From JANOZM01 sp031429355 (GTDB taxonomy: Bacteria > Pseudomonadota > Gammaproteobacteria > Burkholderiales > Burkholderiaceae_E), in NCBI GenBank assembly GCA_031429355.1, contig JANOZM010000014.1, positions 310,001 through 374,000 on the forward strand: a stretch of DNA of 64,000 nt, in the 5' to 3' direction. Of the stretch, positions 34,632 through 44,005 are shown one piece after another (the stretch's first letter is position 1; the number at the start of each line of letters is the position of its first letter). The notes under the pieces are model-generated. The model was given only the letters and a program-made list of their open reading frames with translations, searched no databases and was not told the origin of the DNA. The translations under genes and the position numbers were made by a program.

Positions 34632-36214
34632 TAGGAACCTAACTTATCAAACGGACCTCGACCACTTGCAGCACTAATAGCTGCTAACTTTTTTCCAGGC
34701 TCATCGCCCACCATTGACCATTGCAGACGCCAACTCCAATTAATTGAGTTCATTGTGCCTGGTGTATTCATGCGGTGCTCGGAACCCAAGCCCAAAACAT
34801 CTTGCATCGGAAATACGGCTAAAGCAGCAACCGATTGGCTCGCAGCGCGAATCATTGACCAATGCAAATGCTCGCGCGTTGTGTTGAGATAAATGCCTGC
34901 CATCTTTTTTTCATGGTCGTTTGCAGCATCCCACCAACCTACGGCGGTATCGTTATCGTGTGTCCCGGTATAAACAACTGCATCGGTCGCGTAATTGTGT
35001 GGCAAGAACTCAGCGTTGCCGTCACCACCAAAACCAAACTGCAAAATTTTCATGCCGGGAAACCCGCAATACTTGCGCAACTCGTGAACATCATCGGTAA
35101 TAAAGCCTAAATCCTCGGCCAGAATCGGTAATGGTCCCAAGGCTTTGCGTATGGCATCAAACAGCGCTTTACCCGGCCCCGTAACCCAACGCCCTACTTG
35201 CGCAGTTGGTTCGGACGCAGGAATTTCCCAATATCCCGCAAAGCCTCGAAAATGATCAATACGAAAAATATCGGAGTGCTCTAGCGCACGGCGCATACGA
35301 TCAACCCACCACGAGTAATTCTCGCCCGCCATCTTGTCCCAACGATACAAAGGACTACCCCAACGCTGGCCTAGTGGCCCCATGTCGTCCGGTGGAACAC
35401 CAGCAACAACCGTGGTATTAAAATCTTTATCTAAATAATACAAATCGGGGCGGGTCCAACAATCAGCACTATGATGCGCAATAAAAATCGGCAAGTCGCC
35501 CATGATGTAAACACCACGATCATTCGCGTACTTTTTTACGGCTTCCGCTTGTTCATCAAAACACCATTGTACAAACTGCCAAAACACAATCTCAGCAGCG
35601 TAAGTAATTGCTGCAGTCTCAAGCGCGGCCGCTTGACGGCTACGAACACCAGTTTCCCAAGTCCAGAACGGATAGTGATTGGCGGCTTCATCTAGTGCCA
35701 TAAACAAGGCATAGTCATCCAACCAATAAGCTTGCGTTTTGCAGTAAGCAGCAAACGCGGAACGTTCGGTTTTGGTTGCGTTGGCTTTAAACCCTTGCTC
35801 GGCAAGGCGCAAATGCATCATTCGCCAAGGTACTACACGATCGAATTCCAAACGCTCATTGCTAAAGGCTGGAACGGGTAACTCAATTGAAGAGAGCCAC
35901 CCTTTTTCTTTAAGCGGCTCTAACGCAATCATTAATGGACTGCCTGCAAAAGCCGAAACGCTTTGGTAGGGCGAATTACCCGGACCAATGGGATTGTTCG
36001 GCAAAATTTGCCAAATACGTTGACCCGCAGCGACTAACCAATCGACATAATGAAAAGCACTCGCGCCAAAATCGCCACAACCGTGCGGACCAGGCAGCGA
36101 GGATACATGCAGCAAAACCCCCGAAGCACGTATAGTTAAATCATATCGCGCTACTGGGTGGGCGCCTGCAATGGCGGTATTGTCATTGTTGTTGGATGAT
36201 TGTGATTTCATCAT
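34631..36214 (-). CDS. malQ: 4-alpha-glucanotransferase (amylomaltase)
   Basis: This 527-residue GH77 enzyme has SGVLLHVSSLPGPHGCGDFG near the start, FRIDHFRGFAGYWEIP (nucleophile Asp), ILAEDLGFI (acid/base Glu) and YTGTHDNDT. It transfers glucan chains between maltodextrins in the cytoplasm, releasing glucose and longer chains suited to phosphorylase. It lacks the long N-terminal extension of the E. coli enzyme and is closer to the plant/Thermus length. It is coupled to the amylase gene downstream. A 33-bp gap separates it from glgX. Confidence 0.93.
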   Translation of the reverse strand: MMKSQSSNNNDNTAIAGAHPVARYDLTIRASGVLLHVSSLPGPHGCGDFGASAFHYVDWLVAAGQRIWQILPNNPIGPGNSPYQSVSAFAGSPLMIALEPLKEKGWLSSIELPVPAFSNERLEFDRVVPWRMMHLRLAEQGFKANATKTERSAFAAYCKTQAYWLDDYALFMALDEAANHYPFWTWETGVRSRQAAALETAAITYAAEIVFWQFVQWCFDEQAEAVKKYANDRGVYIMGDLPIFIAHHSADCWTRPDLYYLDKDFNTTVVAGVPPDDMGPLGQRWGSPLYRWDKMAGENYSWWVDRMRRALEHSDIFRIDHFRGFAGYWEIPASEPTAQVGRWVTGPGKALFDAIRKALGPLPILAEDLGFITDDVHELRKYCGFPGMKILQFGFGGDGNAEFLPHNYATDAVVYTGTHDNDTAVGWWDAANDHEKKMAGIYLNTTREHLHWSMIRAASQSVAALAVFPMQDVLGLGSEHRMNTPGTMNSINWSWRLQWSMVGDEPGKKLAAISAASGRGPFDKLGS

Positions 36215-36247
36215 GTTTGTAAGCTCGTGGGTAATCTGTAAAAAATT

Positions 36248-38305
36248 TTATTCGGCAATTAGTAACTGCACCGATTGAGCCGCGCATTGCAGCTGGCCTT
36301 TAACAAACCGTATGGTTTCGTTAGGCGATGCACAGTGGCCGCTATCGCTATCGGCCATTAACCGCCATTGTTGAACCTTGGTTTTCGGCAACTGAAAATC
36401 GCGCGTTAAATTATCGCCATTAAAAATCAACAAGCATGGCTTTTCTGGAATGAATTGGTTTGGCTTGATCGCGGGTTCAAATAAAACCATTAGGCTTAAT
36501 TGATTGACGTCATGCCAGGCCTGAATACTTAAACTTTGTGCGCGATGATCAAACCAAACTAAGGCTGCCTGTTGCTCGGTAGCGCGGTCCTGAAACCATT
36601 GCGCATAACGCAAAATTGGAAACACCGAGCGCAATAAAACCAAGCCGCCAACCCAACGTATTAAGTCTTGATCTTTGCGCTGCCAATCGAGCCAGTTTAT
36701 TTCGGTGTCTTGGCAATAAGCGTTGTTGTTACCTAATTGCGTTTTACCCATCTCATCGCCCGAACCCAGCATCGGGGTGCCTTGGGATAAGAGCAAACTT
36801 GCAAAAAAAGCTCGGCTTAAACGCGCGCGTTTTTCTAATACTTTACCTTGAGTCGAAGGGCCTTCAATTCCGCAGTTATTACATAGCTCGTTATCACGTC
36901 CATCGCGATTTTCTTCGCCGTTGGCTTGATTATGCTTGCGACTATAGCTGAGCATATCGCGCAACGTAAAACCGTCATGAACACAAATAAAATTGACTGA
37001 GGTTAACGGCGATCGATTTGAGGCTTTAAACAAATTACTAGAGCCCGCCAATTGCGCCGCCAACTTGCCACGGTTAACTTGCGAACCAATCCAAAACCCA
37101 CGTACCGCATCCCGAAATTGATCGTTCCATTCAATAAATGGCTTGGGGAAATGTCCTACTTGATAGCCGTTTGACCCTGCATCCCAAGGTTCGGCAATCA
37201 TTAATTTTTTACTTAAAATGGGATCGGCAGCAAGCTCTTTAAAGAACGGCGCATCGGTAGAAAAATCTTCGCATTCGCGGCCATGCACCGGCGCAAGATC
37301 AAAGCGAAATCCGTCGACACCCATCTCTTGAACCCAATAACGCATTGAGTCCAAAACAAACTGGCGTACTTTAGCGTGTTGAAAATTTAGGGCGTTACCA
37401 CAACCGGTTACATTGTGATCGCGCCAAGGGGTACCCGAACCCCGATACCAACTGGTGTTGTCTAACCCGCGAAAGCTAAATACCCGATCACTTAAACCAC
37501 CCTCAACGGTATGGTTGTAAACCACATCTAGCACTACTTCGATGCCCGCGGCGTGCAACTGCTGAACCATTAATTTAAATTCTTCGCGCACTGCGGTTGG
37601 GTCTGCTGCATTAACGGCATAACGCGGGCTAGGATAAAAAAACCCGAGAGTGTTGTAGCCCCAATAATTAACTTTGCCACGCTTAGCTACATCATGTTCA
37701 TCCAGACCCGCATAGACCGGCAAAATTGAAACGCTATTGACGCCAATGCTTTTAAAATGCGCAATGGCTGCGGGGTGACTTAGACCCAAGTATTTACCAC
37801 GCAAGGCTTGGGGAATATCCGGGTGTAGGTTTGAAAATCCCTTTACATGCACTTCGTATAAAACCCGTAACGAAGGATTTAGTTCGAAATCATTTTCAGT
37901 CTTAGCTGTAGGTAAATCAGAACCGACTACCCGCGCTAAAAATTGCGTTCCGGGCGCTGCCACATGGTGGCTAGGTTTATGTAAATCTAAAATTTCTTTA
38001 GCATAAGGATCGAGCAAAACTACGTTAGCATCGAAGCAGTGTCCTAACGATTGATCGGACGAGCCCCAAGCACGAAAGCCATACACAAGACCAGCACCAA
38101 CCCCTGGAATGAACCCGTGGAATACGCCATCAACGGGGCCAAATAAAGTGCGTCGGTCTAGTTCGCGTTCGCCCAGTGGGTCAAAAATACATAACTCGAT
38201 ACGCGTGGCGTGATCAGAAAACACGGCAAAGTTAATACCGCCATCACGACAGAAGGCACCCATCGGTGTCGTGGCACCGGGGTGCAAAAATGCCCGTTCA
38301 CGCAT
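36248..38305 (-). CDS. glgX: glycogen debranching enzyme GlgX
   Basis: The 685-residue GH13_11 isoamylase-type enzyme has an N-terminal CBM48 (GGINFAVFSDHATRIELCIFD) and barrel motifs VVLDVVYNHT, GVDGFRFDLAPVHG (nucleophile Asp), LMIAEPWD (Glu) and NFICVHDGFTL (Asp). RGLDNTSWYR and NYWGYNTLGFF are also GlgX-like. It removes the short branches left on glycogen or limit dextrin by phosphorylase. It is cytoplasmic, without a signal peptide, unlike the pullulanase further down the operon. Length is normal. Confidence 0.93.
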   Translation of the reverse strand: MRERAFLHPGATTPMGAFCRDGGINFAVFSDHATRIELCIFDPLGERELDRRTLFGPVDGVFHGFIPGVGAGLVYGFRAWGSSDQSLGHCFDANVVLLDPYAKEILDLHKPSHHVAAPGTQFLARVVGSDLPTAKTENDFELNPSLRVLYEVHVKGFSNLHPDIPQALRGKYLGLSHPAAIAHFKSIGVNSVSILPVYAGLDEHDVAKRGKVNYWGYNTLGFFYPSPRYAVNAADPTAVREEFKLMVQQLHAAGIEVVLDVVYNHTVEGGLSDRVFSFRGLDNTSWYRGSGTPWRDHNVTGCGNALNFQHAKVRQFVLDSMRYWVQEMGVDGFRFDLAPVHGRECEDFSTDAPFFKELAADPILSKKLMIAEPWDAGSNGYQVGHFPKPFIEWNDQFRDAVRGFWIGSQVNRGKLAAQLAGSSNLFKASNRSPLTSVNFICVHDGFTLRDMLSYSRKHNQANGEENRDGRDNELCNNCGIEGPSTQGKVLEKRARLSRAFFASLLLSQGTPMLGSGDEMGKTQLGNNNAYCQDTEINWLDWQRKDQDLIRWVGGLVLLRSVFPILRYAQWFQDRATEQQAALVWFDHRAQSLSIQAWHDVNQLSLMVLFEPAIKPNQFIPEKPCLLIFNGDNLTRDFQLPKTKVQQWRLMADSDSGHCASPNETIRFVKGQLQCAAQSVQLLIAE

Positions 38306-38325
38306 TAGTGTTCACACATTAGAAA

Positions 38326-40209
38326 CTAGCCTTCAATAGACTTTAAAATGAAGTATGACGTTGTAAACCCATCAAGCGCTAATTGTATCGATTGCGCTTG
38401 GCGATTAGCTGGCACTGCCTGAACATTGACATTACGCATTGGGTTTTCATGCACACCACCATAGGCGGGTCGTGATGAATTAAGCACTTCGCGCCATTGG
38501 CTTAAGCGCAATGCAGCTGGTACACCAATTCGATAAGCACTTAAATTGCGATTCGAAAAATTACACACCGCCATAATCATTTGCCCCAATAAATCTTTGC
38601 GTAACCACGCTAATACTTGATTATCGGCATCGTCATTTACCAACCATTCAAAGCCTTCGGCTTGGCCGTCGAGTTGATGCAATGAAGGTGAACTGCGATA
38701 CAACAAATTCAAATCATGCACCAGTGTTTTAACTCCACTCGCGCCTACGGTTTTTGCATAATCCCAAGGTAACGATTGATCGTGGTTCCACTCGGTCGCT
38801 TGACCAAATTCTTGGCCCATAAACAAAAGTTTTTTGCCAGGGTAGGCCCACATTAAACTGTAATAGGCGCGCAACTGTGCAAATTGCTCTTGCGGGTTAC
38901 CCGACATTTTCCCCAACAAAGAGCCCTTGCCGTGCACCACTTCATCGTGAGACAAGGCCAACATAAATTTTTCTGAGAATGCAAAATTTAAACTCGCAAC
39001 TAACGCGCCATATTGATGACTTCGATCGTTTGGTGAGGCCTGCATAAACTGCAAGCTGTCATGCATCCAACCCATATTCCATTTGAAATGAAAACCTAAA
39101 CCCTCTTGCTCTGCCGGTTTGGTAACATTGGGCCAAGCAGTAGACTCCTCGGCGATCATTAATGCACCGGGGCAAGCATTGCGAATTAAAGTAGTAATGC
39201 GCTTAAACAACGACACCACTTCTAAATTTTCGCGGCCACCAACTTGGTTAGGTAACCATTGTCCCGAGTCACGGCTGTAGTCGCGGTATAACATTGAAGC
39301 TACGGCATCCACGCGTAACCCATCAACACCGTAACGTTCTAGCCAATACAATGCACTGCCCGTTAAAAAATTTCTGACACCCGCACGATTAAAATCGTAA
39401 ATTAAAGTTTTCCAGTCGCGGTGAAAACCTTCTTTTGGGTCGGCATATTCATACAATGGCGTGCCATCAAATTGAATCGGGCCATGTAAATCTGTTGGAA
39501 AGTGCGCTGGCACCCAATCTAAAATTACCCCTAGCCCATGCTGATGACAGGCTTGTACAAAACGATGCAATCCTTCTGGATCGCCAAAGCGCGAACTGGG
39601 CGCAAACAACCCCAAGGTTTGATAACCCCACGAGCCATCAAAGGGATGCTCTGAAATTGGTAACAACTCTAAATGCGTAAACCCCAAGCCACGCACATAG
39701 GCTGGCAAACTTTGCGCTAGCTCATCCCATGACAAAAATTCACCATCGGGGCCACGCCGCCATGAGCTGGCATGCACTTCGTAAACCGAAATCGGTGCAT
39801 CAACTCGGTTAGCTTTTTGGCGGGCTTCACTGAGTTCTTTCTTGGCGGGCATCGAAGCAATAATGCTGGCTTGATCGGGCCGATACTGGGCAAAACGTGC
39901 GTAGGGATCAGCCTTTAAAATAGGTTCAGCACCCTCGTGGGCTATCACAGAAAATTGATAAGAATCGCCAAGGCCAATGCCGATAACAATAGTTTCCCAA
40001 ACACCGCTTTTAGAAATACTTTCCATACGATTGGCGGTTGCATCCCAATCGTTAAATGGGCCCACGACAGCAACTGCAAACGCGTTGGGTGCCCACACGG
40101 CAAAACGAACCGCTGCATTCTGCGTTGCGGTTACTTCTAAGGGATGCGCACCTAAGAACTCGAACGGGCGATCATATTCGCCCCAAGCAATTGCATTAAC
40201 GATACTCAA
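38326..40209 (-). CDS. glgB: 1,4-alpha-glucan branching enzyme GlgB
   Basis: The 627-residue GH13_9 enzyme has a CBM48 module (PFEFLGAHP, then VWAPNAFAVAVVGPFNDWD) and the catalytic barrel with ILDWVPAHFP, GLRVDAVASMLYRDYSR (nucleophile Asp), MIAEESTAWP (Glu) and LSHDEVVHGKGSL (Asp). It makes alpha-1,6 branches in glycogen. It is about 100 residues shorter than E. coli GlgB, lacking the extra N1 domain. The start is TTG 40209, 5 nt after the glgP stop, so translation probably depends on coupling. No glycogen synthase gene lies in the window. Confidence 0.93.
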   Translation of the reverse strand: MSIVNAIAWGEYDRPFEFLGAHPLEVTATQNAAVRFAVWAPNAFAVAVVGPFNDWDATANRMESISKSGVWETIVIGIGLGDSYQFSVIAHEGAEPILKADPYARFAQYRPDQASIIASMPAKKELSEARQKANRVDAPISVYEVHASSWRRGPDGEFLSWDELAQSLPAYVRGLGFTHLELLPISEHPFDGSWGYQTLGLFAPSSRFGDPEGLHRFVQACHQHGLGVILDWVPAHFPTDLHGPIQFDGTPLYEYADPKEGFHRDWKTLIYDFNRAGVRNFLTGSALYWLERYGVDGLRVDAVASMLYRDYSRDSGQWLPNQVGGRENLEVVSLFKRITTLIRNACPGALMIAEESTAWPNVTKPAEQEGLGFHFKWNMGWMHDSLQFMQASPNDRSHQYGALVASLNFAFSEKFMLALSHDEVVHGKGSLLGKMSGNPQEQFAQLRAYYSLMWAYPGKKLLFMGQEFGQATEWNHDQSLPWDYAKTVGASGVKTLVHDLNLLYRSSPSLHQLDGQAEGFEWLVNDDADNQVLAWLRKDLLGQMIMAVCNFSNRNLSAYRIGVPAALRLSQWREVLNSSRPAYGGVHENPMRNVNVQAVPANRQAQSIQLALDGFTTSYFILKSIEG

Positions 40210-40214
40210 GGTGC

Positions 40215-42695
40215 TTAACCTGCCGCCCCGGGCTTAGCCCAAACTTGATCGACATACTGTGCAATGGTGCGATCCGAACTAAAACCACCCATCCCGGCCA
40301 CATTCAAAATAGCTTTTTCTACCCAAGCATTTTGGTCTTTATAAAGAACATCAACCTTAGCTTGCGCTTGGCAATAACTTTCAAAATCAGCCAATAACAA
40401 GTACGGATCATTACGCAGCAACTGTTGCATCATCGCGCGATAACGATCAGGGTCGCCAGGACAAAACACACCGCCGGATATTGCATCCACTACACCTTGC
40501 AGCACTTTGTTTTCTTCGTAGTGCAAGCGTGGGTCGTAACCGGCCAACTTAGTAGCGGCTACTTCGTCGGTTCGTAGGCCAAAAACAAACACATTCGCTT
40601 CGCCAATGGCTTGTGCCATTTCGATGTTTGCGCCGTCCCAAGTACCAATGGTTAAGGCACCGTTTAAGGCAAACTTCATATTGCCAGTACCCGACGCTTC
40701 GGTTCCAGCGGTGGACACTTGCTCGGACAAATCGGCGGCAGGAATAATTTTTTCCGCCAAACTTACGCTGTAGTCTGGTAAGTAAACCACTTTTAATTTA
40801 TCGCCAACGCGAGGGTCGCTGTTAACAACCCGCGCCACATCGTGAATTAAACGAATAATTTGTTTTGCTGCAACGTAGGCTGACGCTGCCTTGCCAGAAA
40901 ACACAACAGTGCGGGGAACCCAAGTCGTTAGCTTGCCAGTCTCGGCATTTAAGTGACCTTGCGGATTGGCAATAATTGCTTGATAACGGGCTACAACGTG
41001 CATTAAGTTAAGCAACTGGCGTTTGTACTCGTGAATCCGCTTTACTTGCACATCAAACAAACTATGCGGATCAACCGAGATACCTAAATCGCGGCGAATT
41101 AAATCGACCAAGCGTTGCTTATTGGCTAACTTAGCGGCTGTAAAACCTGAGTGCGCTTCTGGTTTTTTTGCATGCGCCCGTAAAGTCTCTAATTGGGTTG
41201 ATTGCTTGCGCCACTTTTTACCAATGGTGGCGTCTAGCCACTGCGTTAAATGGGGGTTGGCGTGCATGACCCAACGGCCCAGCGTAACGCCATTGGTAAC
41301 GTTAATAAAACGTTGCGGCCACAAACGGGCAAAGTCAGCAAAAATGGTTTTTACCATCAGGTCTGAGTGCAAGGCCGACACGCCGTTAATTTTATGTGAA
41401 GCGACAATCGCCAAATGCGCCATACGCACGCGACGCTCACCACTTTCGTCAACCAACGAGAGCTTACGCGCCAGCTCGTGATCAGCACCAAAGCGCTCGG
41501 CCACTTCGGTTAAAAAGCGCTGATTAATTTCATAAATAATTTCGAGATGGCGCGGCAAAATTCGCTCCATCATCGCTACAGGCCAAGTCTCTAATGCCTC
41601 GGGCATTAAGGTGTGGTTGGTGTAACTGACCGCTTGGCGCGTGATTTTCCAAGCCGCCTCCCATGCAATGCCATGCTCATCAATTAACAAGCGCATTAAC
41701 TCGGCAGGCACCATTGCAGGGTGGGTGTCGTTTAAATGAACCGCGTTATGCAAACCAAACGTTTCGACATCAATTTTTTCGTACAAATGACGGGCAATCA
41801 TGTCTTGCAACGAGGCGCTGACCAACATAAATTCTTGACGCAAACGCAATTCGCGCCCGGCCTCGGTACTGTCATCGGGGTACAGCAACCAATTGAGTGA
41901 GTCGGCGCTTAAATAGTGTTGCGCCGAGCCTAAAATATCGCCTCGACTAAATGCGGCAAAATCTAAACTGCTTGATGCAGTGGCTTTCCATAGTCGCAAG
42001 GTCGACACGCGATCAGTATCGCGACCCGGCACAATTAAATCATGTGCGCAGGCATTTACAGTTTGTGCGGGCACCCAACGGCGTACGCCACCGGCCACTT
42101 CAACGCGACCACCAAAACCAATGGTAAACGCCAACTCTGGCCTAAAACTCTCCCAAGGGTTACCGTGCTTTAACCACATATCAGGCATTTCAATTTGGCG
42201 GCCATCTTCAATCCGTTGGCTAAACATGCCATGTTGATAACGCAAGCCGTAACCAAATGAAGCCACGCCAACGGTGGCCATCGAATCTAAAAAGCAAGCA
42301 GCGAGTCGACCAAGGCCGCCATTGCCTAAGGCCGCGTCTTGCTCTTCTTCTAGTACATCAGCCAACTCCATCCCGGCTTTATCTAGCGCGGTGCTCATGG
42401 CTTCGGAACCGTTTAGGGCCACTAAGGCATTGCCTAAAGTGCGCCCCATTAAGAATTCCATTGATAAATAATTGACGCGGCGGTCGGTGCGCGCCTCATC
42501 TGCGGCTTGGGTGCGTGCCCAGCGTTGCTCTAATTGGTTGCGGATCGTGACGGCACTGGCACGTAATCCGGCGGCACGTCTAGAACCGTCAGAACGCTGA
42601 CTTAAGGTGTGCTCGAGGCTACGTTCGATCGCTTTGGCATCAAGCGTGGGTAAAAGTACGGTCGGTTTCTTTTTTTTAGCGGTCAGTTCGGACAT
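40215..42695 (-). CDS. glgP: glycogen/maltodextrin phosphorylase
   Basis: This 826-residue GT35 enzyme (ATG 42695; a GTG lies directly before it) has the pyridoxal-phosphate lysine in EASGTGNMKFALNGALTIGT and the glucan-site segments YLSMEFLMGRTLGNAL, GNGGLGRLAACFLDS and NDTHPAM. It cleaves alpha-1,4 ends with phosphate to glucose-1-phosphate. It is the first gene of the leftward six-gene glucan operon and is divergent from malK. Sequence alone does not separate GlgP from MalP. With both malQ and glgX in the operon it can serve imported maltodextrin and stored glycogen. Confidence 0.93.
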   Translation of the reverse strand: MSELTAKKKKPTVLLPTLDAKAIERSLEHTLSQRSDGSRRAAGLRASAVTIRNQLEQRWARTQAADEARTDRRVNYLSMEFLMGRTLGNALVALNGSEAMSTALDKAGMELADVLEEEQDAALGNGGLGRLAACFLDSMATVGVASFGYGLRYQHGMFSQRIEDGRQIEMPDMWLKHGNPWESFRPELAFTIGFGGRVEVAGGVRRWVPAQTVNACAHDLIVPGRDTDRVSTLRLWKATASSSLDFAAFSRGDILGSAQHYLSADSLNWLLYPDDSTEAGRELRLRQEFMLVSASLQDMIARHLYEKIDVETFGLHNAVHLNDTHPAMVPAELMRLLIDEHGIAWEAAWKITRQAVSYTNHTLMPEALETWPVAMMERILPRHLEIIYEINQRFLTEVAERFGADHELARKLSLVDESGERRVRMAHLAIVASHKINGVSALHSDLMVKTIFADFARLWPQRFINVTNGVTLGRWVMHANPHLTQWLDATIGKKWRKQSTQLETLRAHAKKPEAHSGFTAAKLANKQRLVDLIRRDLGISVDPHSLFDVQVKRIHEYKRQLLNLMHVVARYQAIIANPQGHLNAETGKLTTWVPRTVVFSGKAASAYVAAKQIIRLIHDVARVVNSDPRVGDKLKVVYLPDYSVSLAEKIIPAADLSEQVSTAGTEASGTGNMKFALNGALTIGTWDGANIEMAQAIGEANVFVFGLRTDEVAATKLAGYDPRLHYEENKVLQGVVDAISGGVFCPGDPDRYRAMMQQLLRNDPYLLLADFESYCQAQAKVDVLYKDQNAWVEKAILNVAGMGGFSSDRTIAQYVDQVWAKPGAAG

Positions 42696-42708
42696 CACTG
42701 TCTTTCAT

Positions 42709-42850
42709 CAAATTTTGCAAATTTTGTGTAGTTTTACTACATTTTCAGTTTCTCGTATAGAACTAAGTAGTTGAATTTACGGGTAAGAACCACAAAAACA
42801 GCGTTTTTTTAGGTAGAAGAAATTACCCAAAAGCATGTAAATTACCTACA
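42709..42850. promoter_or_regulatory. shared divergent control region of the glucan operons with repeated palindromes
   Basis: Between glgP and malK two tandem copies of CAAATTTTG (42709-42726) lie directly against the palindrome TGTAGTTTTACTACA (42727-42741). A related site, TGTAAATTACCTACA (42836-42850), lies 39 bp upstream of the malK start. The two 15-mers share 11 positions and have the same outer arms. One regulator binding at both ends could control the two operons together. The regulator is not encoded next to them, and the motif does not match the TTGCAA-type operators of the LacI protein at 62-63 kb. Confidence 0.55.
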
Positions 42851-42888
42851 ATTCAGTAAAACAACATAGATCTTATAGGGGAGACAAC

Positions 42889-44004
42889 ATGGCCGAAGTA
42901 CGACTACAAGGCGTCAACAAGTCGTTTGGGCAGACCCAAATTTTGCACAACGTGGATTTACATATCCCTGATGGGGAATTCGTAGTCTTCGTCGGCCCCT
43001 CGGGCTGCGGCAAGTCAACACTCCTGCGAGTCATCGCCGGACTAGAGGATATTACGTCAGGGCAGCTCAACATTGGGGGTACGTTGGTCAACGATATACC
43101 ACCGTCCGAGCGGGGCATTTCGATGGTGTTCCAGTCTTACGCGCTATACCCCCATATGAACCTATTCGACAACATGGCGTTTGGCTTAAAACTGGCCAAA
43201 ATGCCCAAAGCCGAAATTGATGAAGCGGTTCATAAAGCGGCCAAAATTCTCAACATCGATCACTTGCTGCAGCGCAAACCAAAAGAGCTATCGGGCGGTC
43301 AGCGCCAACGGGTTGCCATTGGCCGCGCCATCGTGCGCCAACCTAAAGTGTTTTTATTCGACGAACCGTTATCGAACCTCGATGCCGCTTTGCGGGTCCG
43401 CATGCGCTACGAATTTGCCAAGTTGCACGAAACCTTCAAAACAACCATGGTGTATGTGACTCACGATCAAGTCGAAGCCATGACCTTAGCTGATCGCATT
43501 GTGGTGCTAAGTGGCGGCAAAGTAGAACAAGTCGGCGCACCACTAGAATTGTACGAACACCCAGTTAACCAATTTGTGGCCGGTTTTATTGGTTCGCCAA
43601 AAATGAATTTTTTGCCCGGCACAATAGAAGTCGCTTCGGCAAACGGAGCGCAAGTAAAACTCGCTACTGGTGAAATTTTTCAAGTACTTGTAGATGCTTC
43701 CGGTGCCAAATTAGGCGACAAAGTGCAGTTAGGCATTCGACCCGAACATTTAGTGGTTAACGGCAACGAAAATACCGTAAAAGTGCCCGTAATATTTGTA
43801 GAGCGTATTGGCAGCACGGCCCATGTGTATTGTTCTTACCCCGGTTTAGAAGAAGGCATCACTTGCGAAATTGATAACAACTTAGCGGTTGAAAACAATC
43901 AAGCATTACAGTTAAGCGCACCAGCTGCCGCTTGCCATTTGTTTGCTGATAATGGAAATGCCTTTAAGCGCTTACAGGCGCCTGCACATCGCAAGGCCGC
44001 TTAG
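42889..44004 (+). CDS. malK: maltose/maltodextrin ABC transporter ATP-binding protein
   Basis: The 371-residue protein has Walker A GPSGCGKST (about residues 37-45), the Q-loop FQSYALYPHM, signature LSGGQRQR, Walker B VFLFDEPLSNLD and the switch His in YVTHDQ, followed by a C-terminal TOBE/regulatory domain (FIGSPKMNFLPG onward). This is the MalK/UgpC class of sugar importers. A good ribosome site (GGGGAG) precedes ATG 42889. It starts the rightward operon malK-malE-malF-malG-GH13, so the substrate is very likely maltodextrin. Confidence 0.92.
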   Translation: MAEVRLQGVNKSFGQTQILHNVDLHIPDGEFVVFVGPSGCGKSTLLRVIAGLEDITSGQLNIGGTLVNDIPPSERGISMVFQSYALYPHMNLFDNMAFGLKLAKMPKAEIDEAVHKAAKILNIDHLLQRKPKELSGGQRQRVAIGRAIVRQPKVFLFDEPLSNLDAALRVRMRYEFAKLHETFKTTMVYVTHDQVEAMTLADRIVVLSGGKVEQVGAPLELYEHPVNQFVAGFIGSPKMNFLPGTIEVASANGAQVKLATGEIFQVLVDASGAKLGDKVQLGIRPEHLVVNGNENTVKVPVIFVERIGSTAHVYCSYPGLEEGITCEIDNNLAVENNQALQLSAPAAACHLFADNGNAFKRLQAPAHRKAA

Positions 44005-44005
44005 T

